This document shows, in pieces, positions 1 to 5,212 of a stretch of DNA of 7,672 nt. The translations under genes and the position numbers were made by a program. Position 1 is the first letter of the stretch; every line of letters starts with the position of its first letter. The DNA is from Candidatus Methylomirabilota bacterium (lineage in GTDB: Bacteria; Methylomirabilota; Methylomirabilia; Methylomirabilales; JACPAU01): assembly GCA_023249205.1 (NCBI GenBank), contig JAHFDC010000028.1, positions 1 to 7,672 on the forward strand, read 5' to 3'. The notes below the pieces were generated by a model that worked only from the letters and a program-made list of their open reading frames with translations, was not told the DNA's origin and did not search any database.

Positions 1-17
1 CCGCCCGCTACGGGCGG
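1..17 (-). terminator. Possible hairpin at the 3' end of gmhA, stop codon in the loop
   Basis: Positions 1-7 and 11-17 are perfect inverted repeats (7 bp, all G/C) separated by 3 nt, and those 3 nt are the TAG stop codon of gmhA. Any U-tract would lie beyond the left edge, so this cannot be called an intrinsic terminator. In DNA this rich in G+C a 7-bp G/C stem can arise by chance. Confidence 0.25.
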
Positions 18-634
18 CGGCCGGCGGTTTCCGACGTCGTCCCGGGCCCGGCGAAGGCCCGGTCCACAACCTCACACAGCGCGTGGCCGATCGTGATGTG
101 GACCTCCTGGATCCGCGGCGTGGAGCGGGAGGAAACGACCAGGGCCAGGTCCACCAGGGCAGCCAGGCGGCCGCCATCCCCCCCGGTGAGCCCCACCGTC
201 TTCATGCCGCGAGCCCGGGCGGCCTCCACGCCCCTGAGAACGTTCCGCGACCGCCCCGAGGTGCTGAGCGCGAAGACCAGGTCCCCCGGCTTTCCCAGGG
301 CCTCCACCTGCCACGCGAAGATCTCCCCGAAGTCCCGGTCATTGGCGATCGCGGTCAGGACCGAGGTATCGGTGGTGAGGGCAAGGGCCGGCAGCGGGGC
401 TCGCTCCAGCCGGAACCGGTTTACGAACTCGGCCGCCAGGTGCTGGGCGTCGGCGGCGCTCCCCCCGTTCCCGAAGAAGATGAGCGTCCCCCCCCGCCGC
501 AGCGCCTCCACCGTCATCTGGGCCGCCGTCACCAAGCGGGGGAGGGCCTCCGCCACGAAGGCGCGCTTCACTGCCGCGCTCTCCGCGGCGCACGCGGCGA
601 TGACAGCCGCCTCCTCCCCCGCCGCTCCCCCCAT
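8..634 (-). CDS. gmhA: D-sedoheptulose 7-phosphate isomerase (GmhA/DiaA-type SIS protein)
   Basis: A 208-aa single-domain SIS (sugar isomerase) protein. GmhA turns sedoheptulose 7-phosphate into D-glycero-D-manno-heptose 7-phosphate, the first cytosolic step towards ADP- or GDP-heptose for lipopolysaccharide core, S-layer or capsule sugars. The phosphate-binding motif GNGGSAADAQH is at residues 55-65 and the second SIS loop STSGRS at 124-129. RIQEVHI at 174-180 is followed by His184. His65, Glu69, Gln176 and His184 match the spacing of the Zn ligands known in E. coli GmhA (His61, Glu65, Gln172, His180), which favours GmhA over the paralogue DiaA, although DiaA-like proteins share much of the fold. 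The ATG at 632-634 is the only Met near the N-terminus and follows a purine-rich GGGCGGGAG. It lies 17 nt after the stop of a small gene, so the two are probably co-transcribed. The other heptose genes (kinase, phosphatase, adenylyltransferase) are not in the window. Confidence 0.9.
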   Translation of the reverse strand: MGGAAGEEAAVIAACAAESAAVKRAFVAEALPRLVTAAQMTVEALRRGGTLIFFGNGGSAADAQHLAAEFVNRFRLERAPLPALALTTDTSVLTAIANDRDFGEIFAWQVEALGKPGDLVFALSTSGRSRNVLRGVEAARARGMKTVGLTGGDGGRLAALVDLALVVSSRSTPRIQEVHITIGHALCEVVDRAFAGPGTTSETAGRRP

Positions 635-650
635 GCTCCCGCCCGGCGCG

Positions 651-890
651 CTACGCTTCCCGGAAGACGACCCTCCGCACCGTCACCCGGCCGAGACCGA
701 CCGGTCCCCCTGCGCTCCCGTCCGCCAGGACATCCGCGTTGAGCAGGAGCGACTCCACGAAGACGCGGGTCCCTTCCAGCGCGCCCCCCTCGAGCCCGAG
801 GGGATCCTCCCAGAGCGCCAACTCTTCCGGAAAGTAACACTCGCTTTCCGCGTCCCGGAACTGTTCCCCGTAGTACTTGATGGCAGCCAT
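651..890 (-). CDS. Small acidic protein of unknown function, 79 aa
   Basis: I do not recognise this protein. The reading frame from the ATG at 888-890 to TAG at 651-653 encodes 79 aa, acidic in the first half (PEELALWEDP at 21-30) and strand-like and basic at the end (GRVTVRRVVF). About 84% of codons end in G or C while second positions are far less GC-rich, the pattern expected of a real gene in a high-GC genome. A sigma70-like promoter lies about 80 nt upstream and gmhA starts 17 nt downstream, so it looks like the first gene of a two-gene unit. A longer in-frame version from a TTG at 998 is unlikely because that codon lies inside the -35 box. The Shine-Dalgarno signal is weak: GGGGGA about 12 nt upstream. 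There is no signal peptide or membrane segment. Confidence 0.6.
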   Translation of the reverse strand: MAAIKYYGEQFRDAESECYFPEELALWEDPLGLEGGALEGTRVFVESLLLNADVLADGSAGGPVGLGRVTVRRVVFREA

Positions 891-975
891 GTTGTTCAGA
901 TTATCCCCCGGCGCCTTCGCCTGGAGCCCCCCGCGCGACGCCGTTCCGCGCGAGAGACTGCGGCATTGTTGCGCC

Positions 976-1003
976 ACTATACACGCGGCCCAGGTCAAGT
1001 CAA
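976..1003 (-). promoter_or_regulatory. Sigma70-like promoter for the small gene and gmhA
   Basis: On the minus strand a -35 box TTGACT (998-1003) and a -10 box TATAGT (976-981) are separated by 16 nt; each matches the consensus at 5 of 6 positions. Transcription would start near 969, giving a leader of about 80 nt before the ATG at 890. The leader has a 6-bp CGCGCG inverted repeat (932-937 / 947-952) and a 21-codon micro-ORF (901-966). Confidence 0.55.
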
Positions 1004-1108
1004 GCGCAAAGCCCCTGGAGGACGCCCCCTCCGGCGCTCACCCCCGCGTGAAATGACTCACCACTGGCTCCTCGAACACCCACTGGACTCCCACCCCGGC
1101 CCAACCGC

Positions 1109-1134
1109 TCCATGCCGGCGGAGCACGGCATGGA
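1109..1134. repeat. Perfect 9-bp inverted repeat with 8-nt loop
   Basis: The arm TCCATGCCG (1109-1117) is exactly complementary to CGGCATGGA (1126-1134), with loop GCGGAGCA. There is no T-tract on either side, so it does not look like an intrinsic terminator. It could be an RNA hairpin in the secF 3' region or a protein-binding site; the sequence alone does not decide. Confidence 0.4.
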
Positions 1135-1340
1135 TGCCCACGGGGGCACGCTGGAAGCCGTGCGGGCGGAAATCTGCCGATGGATGGGTGGGACTGGGGA
1201 GTTTCGCCGCCGGAGGTAGCGCGTAGTCAAGCTGGGGCTCCTCTGAGCCTCACGACCGACCGGGAACGGGGCGAAACGATTCGGCCCTTGAAGGGACAGC
1301 AATTCGCATGCCATGGCAAGAATATCAAGGACTTCTGGGC

Positions 1341-2264
1341 TTAGGCCCGGGCGGGGCGGCGGCGCCGGCGATCGGCCGCCAGGCGCCACTCGTAGACGAT
1401 CGGGCTCGCCACGAACCAGGAGGAATAGGTCCCCACGAGGATACCGAGGCAGAGGGCGAAGGCGAAATCGCGGAGCACCTCGCCCCCGACGAGCAGGAGG
1501 GAGAGCACGGCGAGCAGGGTGGTGAGGGACGTCATCATGGTCCGGGCGAGGACCTGATTGATGCTGGCATTGATCGTCTCGGCTAATGTCTCCCGCCGAC
1601 GGGCCCGGAGGTTCTCCCGGATCCGATCATAGACGACGACGGTGTCGGTGAGCGAGTAGCCGGCTAACGTGAGGAGGGCCGTGACGATGAGGAGGGTGAT
1701 CTCCGTCCCGAGAAGAAAGAGGGTGCCCAGGACCGCCAGGACGTCGTGGAGGGTCGCGATGGTGGCGGCCACGCCGAAACGGAACTCGAAGCGCCAGGCG
1801 ATGTAGAGGACAATCCCCAGCAGGGAGATCACGATGGCCCACGAGGCGGCTTTCTGGAGTTCCCGGCCGATCACCGGTCCCACCTCGCTCGACCCCTCCA
1901 CCTCCAGGGGGTTGCCGGGGAAGGCTGCCCGGAGCCCCTCCTCCACCTTGTGGGCGGTCCCGGCGGCCGCCTCCCCCTTCGCCTTGAGCCGAACCAGCAC
2001 CCGGCGCCCCCCCACGAACTGCTGGAGGTCGCTCTCCGCGAGGCCCCCCTTCGAGAGGGCCGCCCGGACCGCGCCCAGGTCCACCGGGTCCCGGAACCGG
2101 ATCTGGACCGAGGTCCCCCCGGCGAAGTCAATCCCCAGGTTGGCCGCCCCCCTCCAGATCTGGACGAGGGCCACGAGCCCCAGGAGGATCAGGCCGGCCG
2201 ACACGAGGAAGGCCACCTTCCGCCGGCCGATGAAATCAAACTTGGTGTTGGTGAGCAGTTCCAT
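1341..2264 (-). CDS. secF: Protein translocase subunit SecF
   Basis: A 307-aa inner-membrane protein that pairs with SecD and uses the proton gradient to pull exported proteins out of the SecYEG channel. The family hallmarks are in order: an N-terminal membrane helix (about 17-37), NLGIDFAGGT at 42-51, a periplasmic domain to about 140, the YIAWRFEFRFG motif at 154-164, and a C-terminal bundle of about five helices. GYSLTDTVVVYDRIREN lies at 202-218. Asp207 and Arg241 sit where E. coli SecF has the functionally important Asp213 and Arg247. Length is normal for the family. The ATG at 2262-2264 gives the typical start MELLTNTKFDFIGRRK; an upstream in-frame TTG at 2300 would add 12 poorly conserved residues and run into the palindromic element. 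The tail is strongly basic (five consecutive Arg), as often at cytoplasmic ends. Its partner secD is 250 nt upstream, much further than usual. Confidence 0.95.
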   Translation of the reverse strand: MELLTNTKFDFIGRRKVAFLVSAGLILLGLVALVQIWRGAANLGIDFAGGTSVQIRFRDPVDLGAVRAALSKGGLAESDLQQFVGGRRVLVRLKAKGEAAAGTAHKVEEGLRAAFPGNPLEVEGSSEVGPVIGRELQKAASWAIVISLLGIVLYIAWRFEFRFGVAATIATLHDVLAVLGTLFLLGTEITLLIVTALLTLAGYSLTDTVVVYDRIRENLRARRRETLAETINASINQVLARTMMTSLTTLLAVLSLLLVGGEVLRDFAFALCLGILVGTYSSWFVASPIVYEWRLAADRRRRRPARA

Positions 2265-2285
2265 CCCAGACGCTAAGCCCCCTAG

Positions 2286-2514
2286 CGACGCTGCAACCAA
2301 TTCAGCCTAATCCTGCCAAACCGTGCTGCCGCGGGTCCTGTCGCCGGCGTGCCCCGCTCGCGGCCGGGCTCCGTCACCCGCTCCGCCCCTTCCGCAATTC
2401 GGGGAATTGCGGAAGGAGGCCGAGGGGGTCCCACTCCACCCGGCCGCTCGGGGGCCGCGCGCGGCGCCACCCGCGGCTCGGCTGCAATCGTAGGCGCAAT
2501 TCGTTGGCCCGGCA
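2286..2514. repeat. Long imperfect palindromic element between secD and secF
   Basis: The secD-secF gap folds on itself about a centre near 2400-2402. Matching blocks occur in the same order on both arms. Terminal CAACCAATTCAGCCTA (2294-2309) pairs with TAGGCGCAATTCGTTG (2491-2506) at 12 of 16 positions. CCGCGGGT (2329-2336) pairs with ACCCGCGG (2469-2476). CGGCCGGG (2361-2368) pairs with CCCGGCCG (2439-2446). The centre is a perfect 13-bp hairpin (2388-2416). A CTAG tetranucleotide occurs just outside each end (2282-2285 and 2515-2518), which could be a target-site duplication, but CTAG is its own complement and the right copy contains the secD stop. No transposase is encoded. It resembles a MITE or a REP/BIME-like doublet; family assignment is not possible from one copy. 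Confidence 0.55.
2388..2416. repeat. Perfect 13-bp hairpin with GGG loop
   Basis: CCTTCCGCAATTC (2388-2400) and GAATTGCGGAAGG (2404-2416) are exact reverse complements around a 3-nt loop. In the secD-secF transcript this would be a very stable stem. No U-tract follows on the minus strand, so it is more likely an mRNA-stabilising or processing hairpin, or the core of a repeat element, than an intrinsic terminator. Confidence 0.75.
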
Positions 2515-4128
2515 CTAGATGCTCAGGCGGCGCACCTGCCACCGGCGCGTCATCCAGTCGAAGACCACCTTGGTCCCGACGATCGCGGTGAATAAATTGA
2601 TCATCACCCCCAGGGTGAGGGTGACCGCGAACCCCTTCACCGGCCCGGACCCGAAGAGGAAGAGGGCGAACCCGGTGATGAGGGTGGTCACGTGGGAGTC
2701 AACGATGGTCACCCAGGCCTTTTCGTAGCCGGAGTCAATCCCGGCCCGGACCGTCTTGCCCAGGCGCAGCTCCTCGCGGATCCGCTCGAAGATCAAGACG
2801 TTGCTGTCCACGGCCATGCCGATGGTCAGGGCGATGCCGGCGATGCCCGGGAGGGTGACGGTGGCCCGGATCATGGCTAACGCCCCCAGCAGGAGGAGGA
2901 GATTCAGAAGGAGCGCCGCATCGGCGATGAGGCCCGCCCCCCGGTAATAGACGGCCATCAGGAGGATCACCAGGAGGCCCCCCAGGAGGCTGGCCCGCAC
3001 CCCGGCGGCGATGGAGTCCTGCCCCAGGGAGGGGCCCACCGTCAGGTTGGAGACGATGTTCACGGGGGCAGGCAGGGCCCCGGCCCGCAGCACGATGGCC
3101 AGGTCCCGGGCCTCCTGCATCGTGAACCGCCCGGTGATCTGGGCCTGGCCCGACGGAATCTTCTCGTTGATGCGGGGGGCGGAGTAGACGGTCCCATCCA
3201 GGACGATGGCCAGGCGGCGCCCCACGTTCTTTTCGGTCACCTCCGCGAACATCCGGGCCCCCTCCCGGTCGAACTCGATGCTCACGTAGGGCTCGTTCGT
3301 GTCCCGGTGGATCCGCACCTCAGCCGACGTCAGGGTGTCACCGGTCAGGAGGGTCTTCCGCTCCGCGAGATAGGGACTCCGCCGGATCACATTCCCCCTC
3401 TCATCCAGGACCTTCTCGTAGAGGACCTGGGAGCCCTCCGGGACCTTGCCGGCGAGGGCCTCCTCCAGGCTGTGCCGGTCGTCCAGGAGCTTAAACTCCA
3501 GAAGGGCGGTCTGCCCGATCAGGTTGAGGGCCCGCTGTGGGTCCTTGATCCCCGGCAGTTGGACCACGATCCGGCTCCCCCCCTCCCGCTGGATGAGGGG
3601 CTCCGCCACGCCGAACTGGTCCACCCGGTTGCGGATCTTCTCGACGTTCTGGTCCACGGCCGCCTGGGCGATCCGGGTCGCCTCGGCATCGCTGACGCTC
3701 AGGAGGACTTCCCCCGGCTGTTCCCCGGGCCTCCGGGTCATTTCCCCGTACGCCCCCAGGACCGCCTCGGCCCTCTCCAGGTCCTTCGGATCGGGGAACC
3801 GGATCCGGAGCATCCGCCCCCCTTCCGCGTCCACCGTCGCCCCCTGGAGACCCTCGCGCTCGAAGCCTCGCCGCAGTTCGGCCCCGCGGCGGAGGATCGC
3901 GCTCCCAACGGCCTGGGCGGCGTCCACCTCCAGGACGAGGTGCATCCCGCCCTGGAGGTCCAGCCCCAGGTTGATCGGCTCGGGGGGCGGGGCCAGGATG
4001 AAGGGCCGGACGTACCCCCACCAGGGGGGGAGGCGCTGCGGGCCCACGAGCGAGGGGAACAGGTAGAGGAGGCTCAGGCCCGTGGTCAGGAGGAGAGCAC
4101 CGAGGCGCCAGCCGATCGCCTGCTTCAC
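2515..4128 (-). CDS. secD: Protein translocase subunit SecD
   Basis: A 537-aa inner-membrane protein forming the SecDF complex with SecF; it drives the late, proton-motive-force-dependent stage of Sec export on the periplasmic side. Visible in order are an N-terminal helix (about 7-27), LGLDLQGG at 54-61, the large periplasmic P1 region with DQFGVAEPLIQREGG at 170-184, the conserved LRAGALPAP at 347-355, GPSLGQD at 365-371, and a C-terminal bundle of about five helices. GMAVDSNVLIFERIREE at 437-453 contains Asp441, equivalent to the essential Asp519 of E. coli. Length fits SecD of non-enterobacterial type. The start is a GTG (4126-4128) preceded by GGGGA about 9 nt upstream; it gives a normal N-terminus beginning directly before the first helix. 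speH ends 115 nt upstream on the same strand and no yajC is present. The TAG stop lies at the edge of the palindromic element. Confidence 0.96.
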   Translation of the reverse strand: MKQAIGWRLGALLLTTGLSLLYLFPSLVGPQRLPPWWGYVRPFILAPPPEPINLGLDLQGGMHLVLEVDAAQAVGSAILRRGAELRRGFEREGLQGATVDAEGGRMLRIRFPDPKDLERAEAVLGAYGEMTRRPGEQPGEVLLSVSDAEATRIAQAAVDQNVEKIRNRVDQFGVAEPLIQREGGSRIVVQLPGIKDPQRALNLIGQTALLEFKLLDDRHSLEEALAGKVPEGSQVLYEKVLDERGNVIRRSPYLAERKTLLTGDTLTSAEVRIHRDTNEPYVSIEFDREGARMFAEVTEKNVGRRLAIVLDGTVYSAPRINEKIPSGQAQITGRFTMQEARDLAIVLRAGALPAPVNIVSNLTVGPSLGQDSIAAGVRASLLGGLLVILLMAVYYRGAGLIADAALLLNLLLLLGALAMIRATVTLPGIAGIALTIGMAVDSNVLIFERIREELRLGKTVRAGIDSGYEKAWVTIVDSHVTTLITGFALFLFGSGPVKGFAVTLTLGVMINLFTAIVGTKVVFDWMTRRWQVRRLSI

Positions 4129-4243
4129 CGGGGTCGTCCCCGCTCCGGGGCCGGGGGAGGCCTGGCCGGTTCCGGCCGGGGCCCTGGCTCCGACGGATGC
4201 CGGACTCTACACCGTGGCCGGCGGGGGGCGCCCCGGCCCCTCC
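4129..4243 (-). other. speH-secD spacer with two GC-rich hairpins
   Basis: Two strong inverted repeats lie in this 115-nt spacer. GGCCGG / CCGGCC at 4164-4177 leaves room for a 5-bp stem with a 4-nt loop. The stretch 4216-4238, six nt past the speH stop, folds as a 6-bp GGCCGG/CCGGCC stem plus two more G-C pairs across a bulge. Neither is followed by a U-tract. They may attenuate or separate speH from secD, or be by-products of the very high G+C content. No clear promoter for secD was found. Confidence 0.35.
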
Positions 4244-4678
4244 CTAGGAGGGCACGGCCGCGAAGGGCCGACGGCTGGCCTTTGCCGCCCGGTCGGCGGG
4301 GAGCTTATGAGGGAGTTTCCGGGTGGCGCCCGGCATGACACCCCGCTTCACCTCCACGATGGAGGGGGTGGCGCAGCCGAACTGGAGCGCGACGTACTCG
4401 ACCCCCTCCTGGGGCTTGATCGTAGTCCCGCAGGTGAAGATGTCCAGCGCCGCGTACCGGTACTCGGGCCAGGTGTGAATGGAGAGGTGTGACTCGGCGA
4501 TGACCACGATGCCACTGACGCCGAAGGGGTTGAACTCGTGGAAGGCCACGTCGAGGACGGTTGCTTTGCAGGCCTGGGCTGCGGCGACCATGATGTCTCT
4601 CACCACATCCACGCGCTTCAGTTTGTCCGGGTCACAACCGTGGAGCTCCACCAGAAGGTGCGTCCCCAAGGCGTGCAA
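4244..4678 (-). CDS. speH: S-adenosylmethionine decarboxylase proenzyme, prokaryotic class 1B type
   Basis: The cytosolic pyruvoyl enzyme decarboxylates S-adenosylmethionine to supply the aminopropyl group for spermidine. The proenzyme cuts itself before a serine that becomes the pyruvoyl cofactor. With the TTG start at 4676-4678 the protein is 144 aa, and the key residues fall at Ser55, Glu62-Ser63 (cleavage in AESHLSIHTWPE), His68 and Cys83 (FTCG), the same numbers known for the Thermotoga maritima enzyme. That agreement, the family-like start (M)HALGTHLLVELHGCD and an AGGGGG 7 nt upstream decide the start. The frame is open upstream to a GTG at 4831, but that stretch contains the promoter and leader and has unrelated composition. 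The C-terminal 30 residues (basic, Ala/Pro-rich) extend beyond the short family core. No spermidine synthase gene is in the window. secD follows on the same strand. Confidence 0.93.
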   Translation of the reverse strand: MHALGTHLLVELHGCDPDKLKRVDVVRDIMVAAAQACKATVLDVAFHEFNPFGVSGIVVIAESHLSIHTWPEYRYAALDIFTCGTTIKPQEGVEYVALQFGCATPSIVEVKRGVMPGATRKLPHKLPADRAAKASRRPFAAVPS

Positions 4679-4748
4679 CTCCCCACCCCCTTTCCGTCTG
4701 CGGCAGCGGAAGTCCGGCGAGAACCGCCCTCGCCGGGCCCCAAATTTG
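4679..4748 (-). promoter_or_regulatory. Structured 5' leader of speH
   Basis: The predicted leader of about 70 nt holds a perfect 8-bp stem CCGGCGAG / CTCGCCGG (4714-4721 and 4729-4736, 7-nt loop). A second 5-bp stem TTCCG / CGGAA (4692-4696 and 4707-4711) has one arm overlapping the AAAGGGGG ribosome binding region. This arrangement could regulate translation, but it matches no riboswitch family I recognise. Confidence 0.35.
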
Positions 4749-4754
4749 TTTGCG

Positions 4755-4783
4755 TTTATAGCGCCTTTCCCCCAAAATGGAAA
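4755..4783 (-). promoter_or_regulatory. Probable promoter of speH (and secD-secF)
   Basis: Minus-strand TATAAA (4755-4760, 5 of 6 consensus) and TTTCCA (4778-4783, 4 of 6) are separated by exactly 17 nt, inside the most AT-rich part of the window (about 4741-4820). Transcription would begin near 4748. The region is divergent: the response-regulator gene starts at 4823 on the other strand, and its own promoter must share or overlap this segment, but no equally good plus-strand pair was found. Confidence 0.5.
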
Positions 4784-4813
4784 GGAAAAAGAGACCCGCG
4801 CGGACTTTTTTTT

Positions 4814-4817
4814 GAGG
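4814..4817 (+). promoter_or_regulatory. Ribosome binding site deciding the response regulator start
   Basis: GAGG lies 5 nt before the ATG at 4823, directly after an eight-T run. The alternative in-frame ATG at 4844 has only a GGA touching it, so 4823 is preferred. Confidence 0.6.
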
Positions 4818-4822
4818 TTCCC

Positions 4823-5212
4823 ATGCCGCACCCGTTCCCCGGAATGCAGCGCACGATCCTGGTGGTGGACGACGAGCGCCCGATCGTCACCCTCCTATCG
4901 GAGTACCTCGCCTCCAAGGGGTTCCGGGTGCTGACCGCGCGGGACGGCCAGGCCGGGCTGGAGACCGCCCGCTCCGCCGGTCCGGACCTCATCATCCTTG
5001 ACGTCATGCTCCCCCGTCTCAGCGGGTACACCGTGGCCCGGGCCCTGAAAGGTGACCCGGCCACCGCCGCCATCCCTATCATTATCTTCAGCACCCGCTC
5101 CAGCGCGGCCGACCAGGCCGCCTTCAAGGCAGCCGGGGCCGAGGTCCACGTCCTCAAACCCTTCGACCCGGAGCATCTCCTGGGCAAGATCCTGGAGCTC
5201 CTCCCGGCTTGA
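4823..5212 (+). CDS. Single-domain (CheY-like) response regulator
   Basis: A 129-aa cytosolic receiver domain with no output domain. In phosphorelay or chemotaxis systems such proteins receive phosphate from a histidine kinase and act by binding a partner. The acidic pair is Asp16-Asp17 (VVDDE), the phospho-acceptor is Asp60 (IILDVMLP), the switch residue is Ser90 (in place of the commoner Thr), and the conserved Lys is Lys112 in LKPFDP. All catalytic positions are intact, so it should be phosphorylatable. It is the only plus-strand gene here, divergent from speH; no histidine kinase is adjacent, making it an orphan within this window. Its 3' end overlaps the convergent transferase gene by 59 bp. 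The partner and process controlled cannot be read from the sequence. Confidence 0.9.
   Translation: MPHPFPGMQRTILVVDDERPIVTLLSEYLASKGFRVLTARDGQAGLETARSAGPDLIILDVMLPRLSGYTVARALKGDPATAAIPIIIFSTRSSAADQAAFKAAGAEVHVLKPFDPEHLLGKILELLPA

Larger units (their letters stand above)
891..1340. other. 450-nt intergenic stretch with promoter and short hairpins
   Basis: No convincing gene was found between the end of secF and the small acidic gene. Open frames here lack protein-like composition and overlap secF or the promoter. The stretch holds the promoter at 976-1003, a perfect 9-bp stem with 8-nt loop at 1109-1134, a 5-bp stem GCACG/CGTGC at 1146-1163, and a 5-bp stem GGCTC/GAGCC at 1236-1249. No U-tract follows the secF stop, so no intrinsic terminator for secF can be pointed to. 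No tRNA-like T-loop or anticodon arm was seen. Confidence 0.5.

Noticed and set aside
891..998. 115-aa version of the small acidic protein from TTG 998
   Set aside because: That codon lies in the -35 box of the promoter, so it would not be on the transcript.
93..1226. 377-codon plus-strand open frame
   Set aside because: It is antisense to gmhA and the 79-aa gene, is Arg/Pro/Ala-rich without domains, and arises from high G+C content.
1286..1296. CCCTTGAAGGG palindrome near the end of secF as a terminator
   Set aside because: The loop would be a single base and no U-tract follows; it is too short to support a call.
1000..1389. 129-codon minus-strand frame covering the intergenic gap and the end of secF
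   Set aside because: It overlaps the conserved secF 3' end in another frame and starts by the promoter; composition (Pro/Arg/Ser/Gly-rich without pattern) looks like a non-coding high-GC frame.
2265..2300. SecF start at the upstream TTG (2300)
   Set aside because: It adds 12 non-conserved residues and lies within the palindromic arm; the ATG at 2264 gives the standard SecF N-terminus.
3307..4338. 343-codon plus-strand open frame opposite secD
   Set aside because: It mirrors the secD codons on the other strand; no recognisable motif, while secD is strongly conserved there.
4741..4780. Plus-strand promoter TTGCGT - 17 nt - CAAAAT for the response regulator
   Set aside because: Only 3 of 6 and 4 of 6 consensus matches; too weak to list as a feature.
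4793..4813. GC-rich run followed by eight T residues as an intrinsic terminator on the plus strand
   Set aside because: No gene on the plus strand ends upstream, and CCGCGCGG cannot form a stem with a proper loop. The T-run sits right before the response regulator ribosome site.
4679..4831. N-terminal extension of SpeH from a GTG at 4831 (195 aa)
   Set aside because: The extra 51 residues cover the predicted promoter and leader hairpins, and the catalytic residue numbering fits the known enzyme only with the TTG at 4678.
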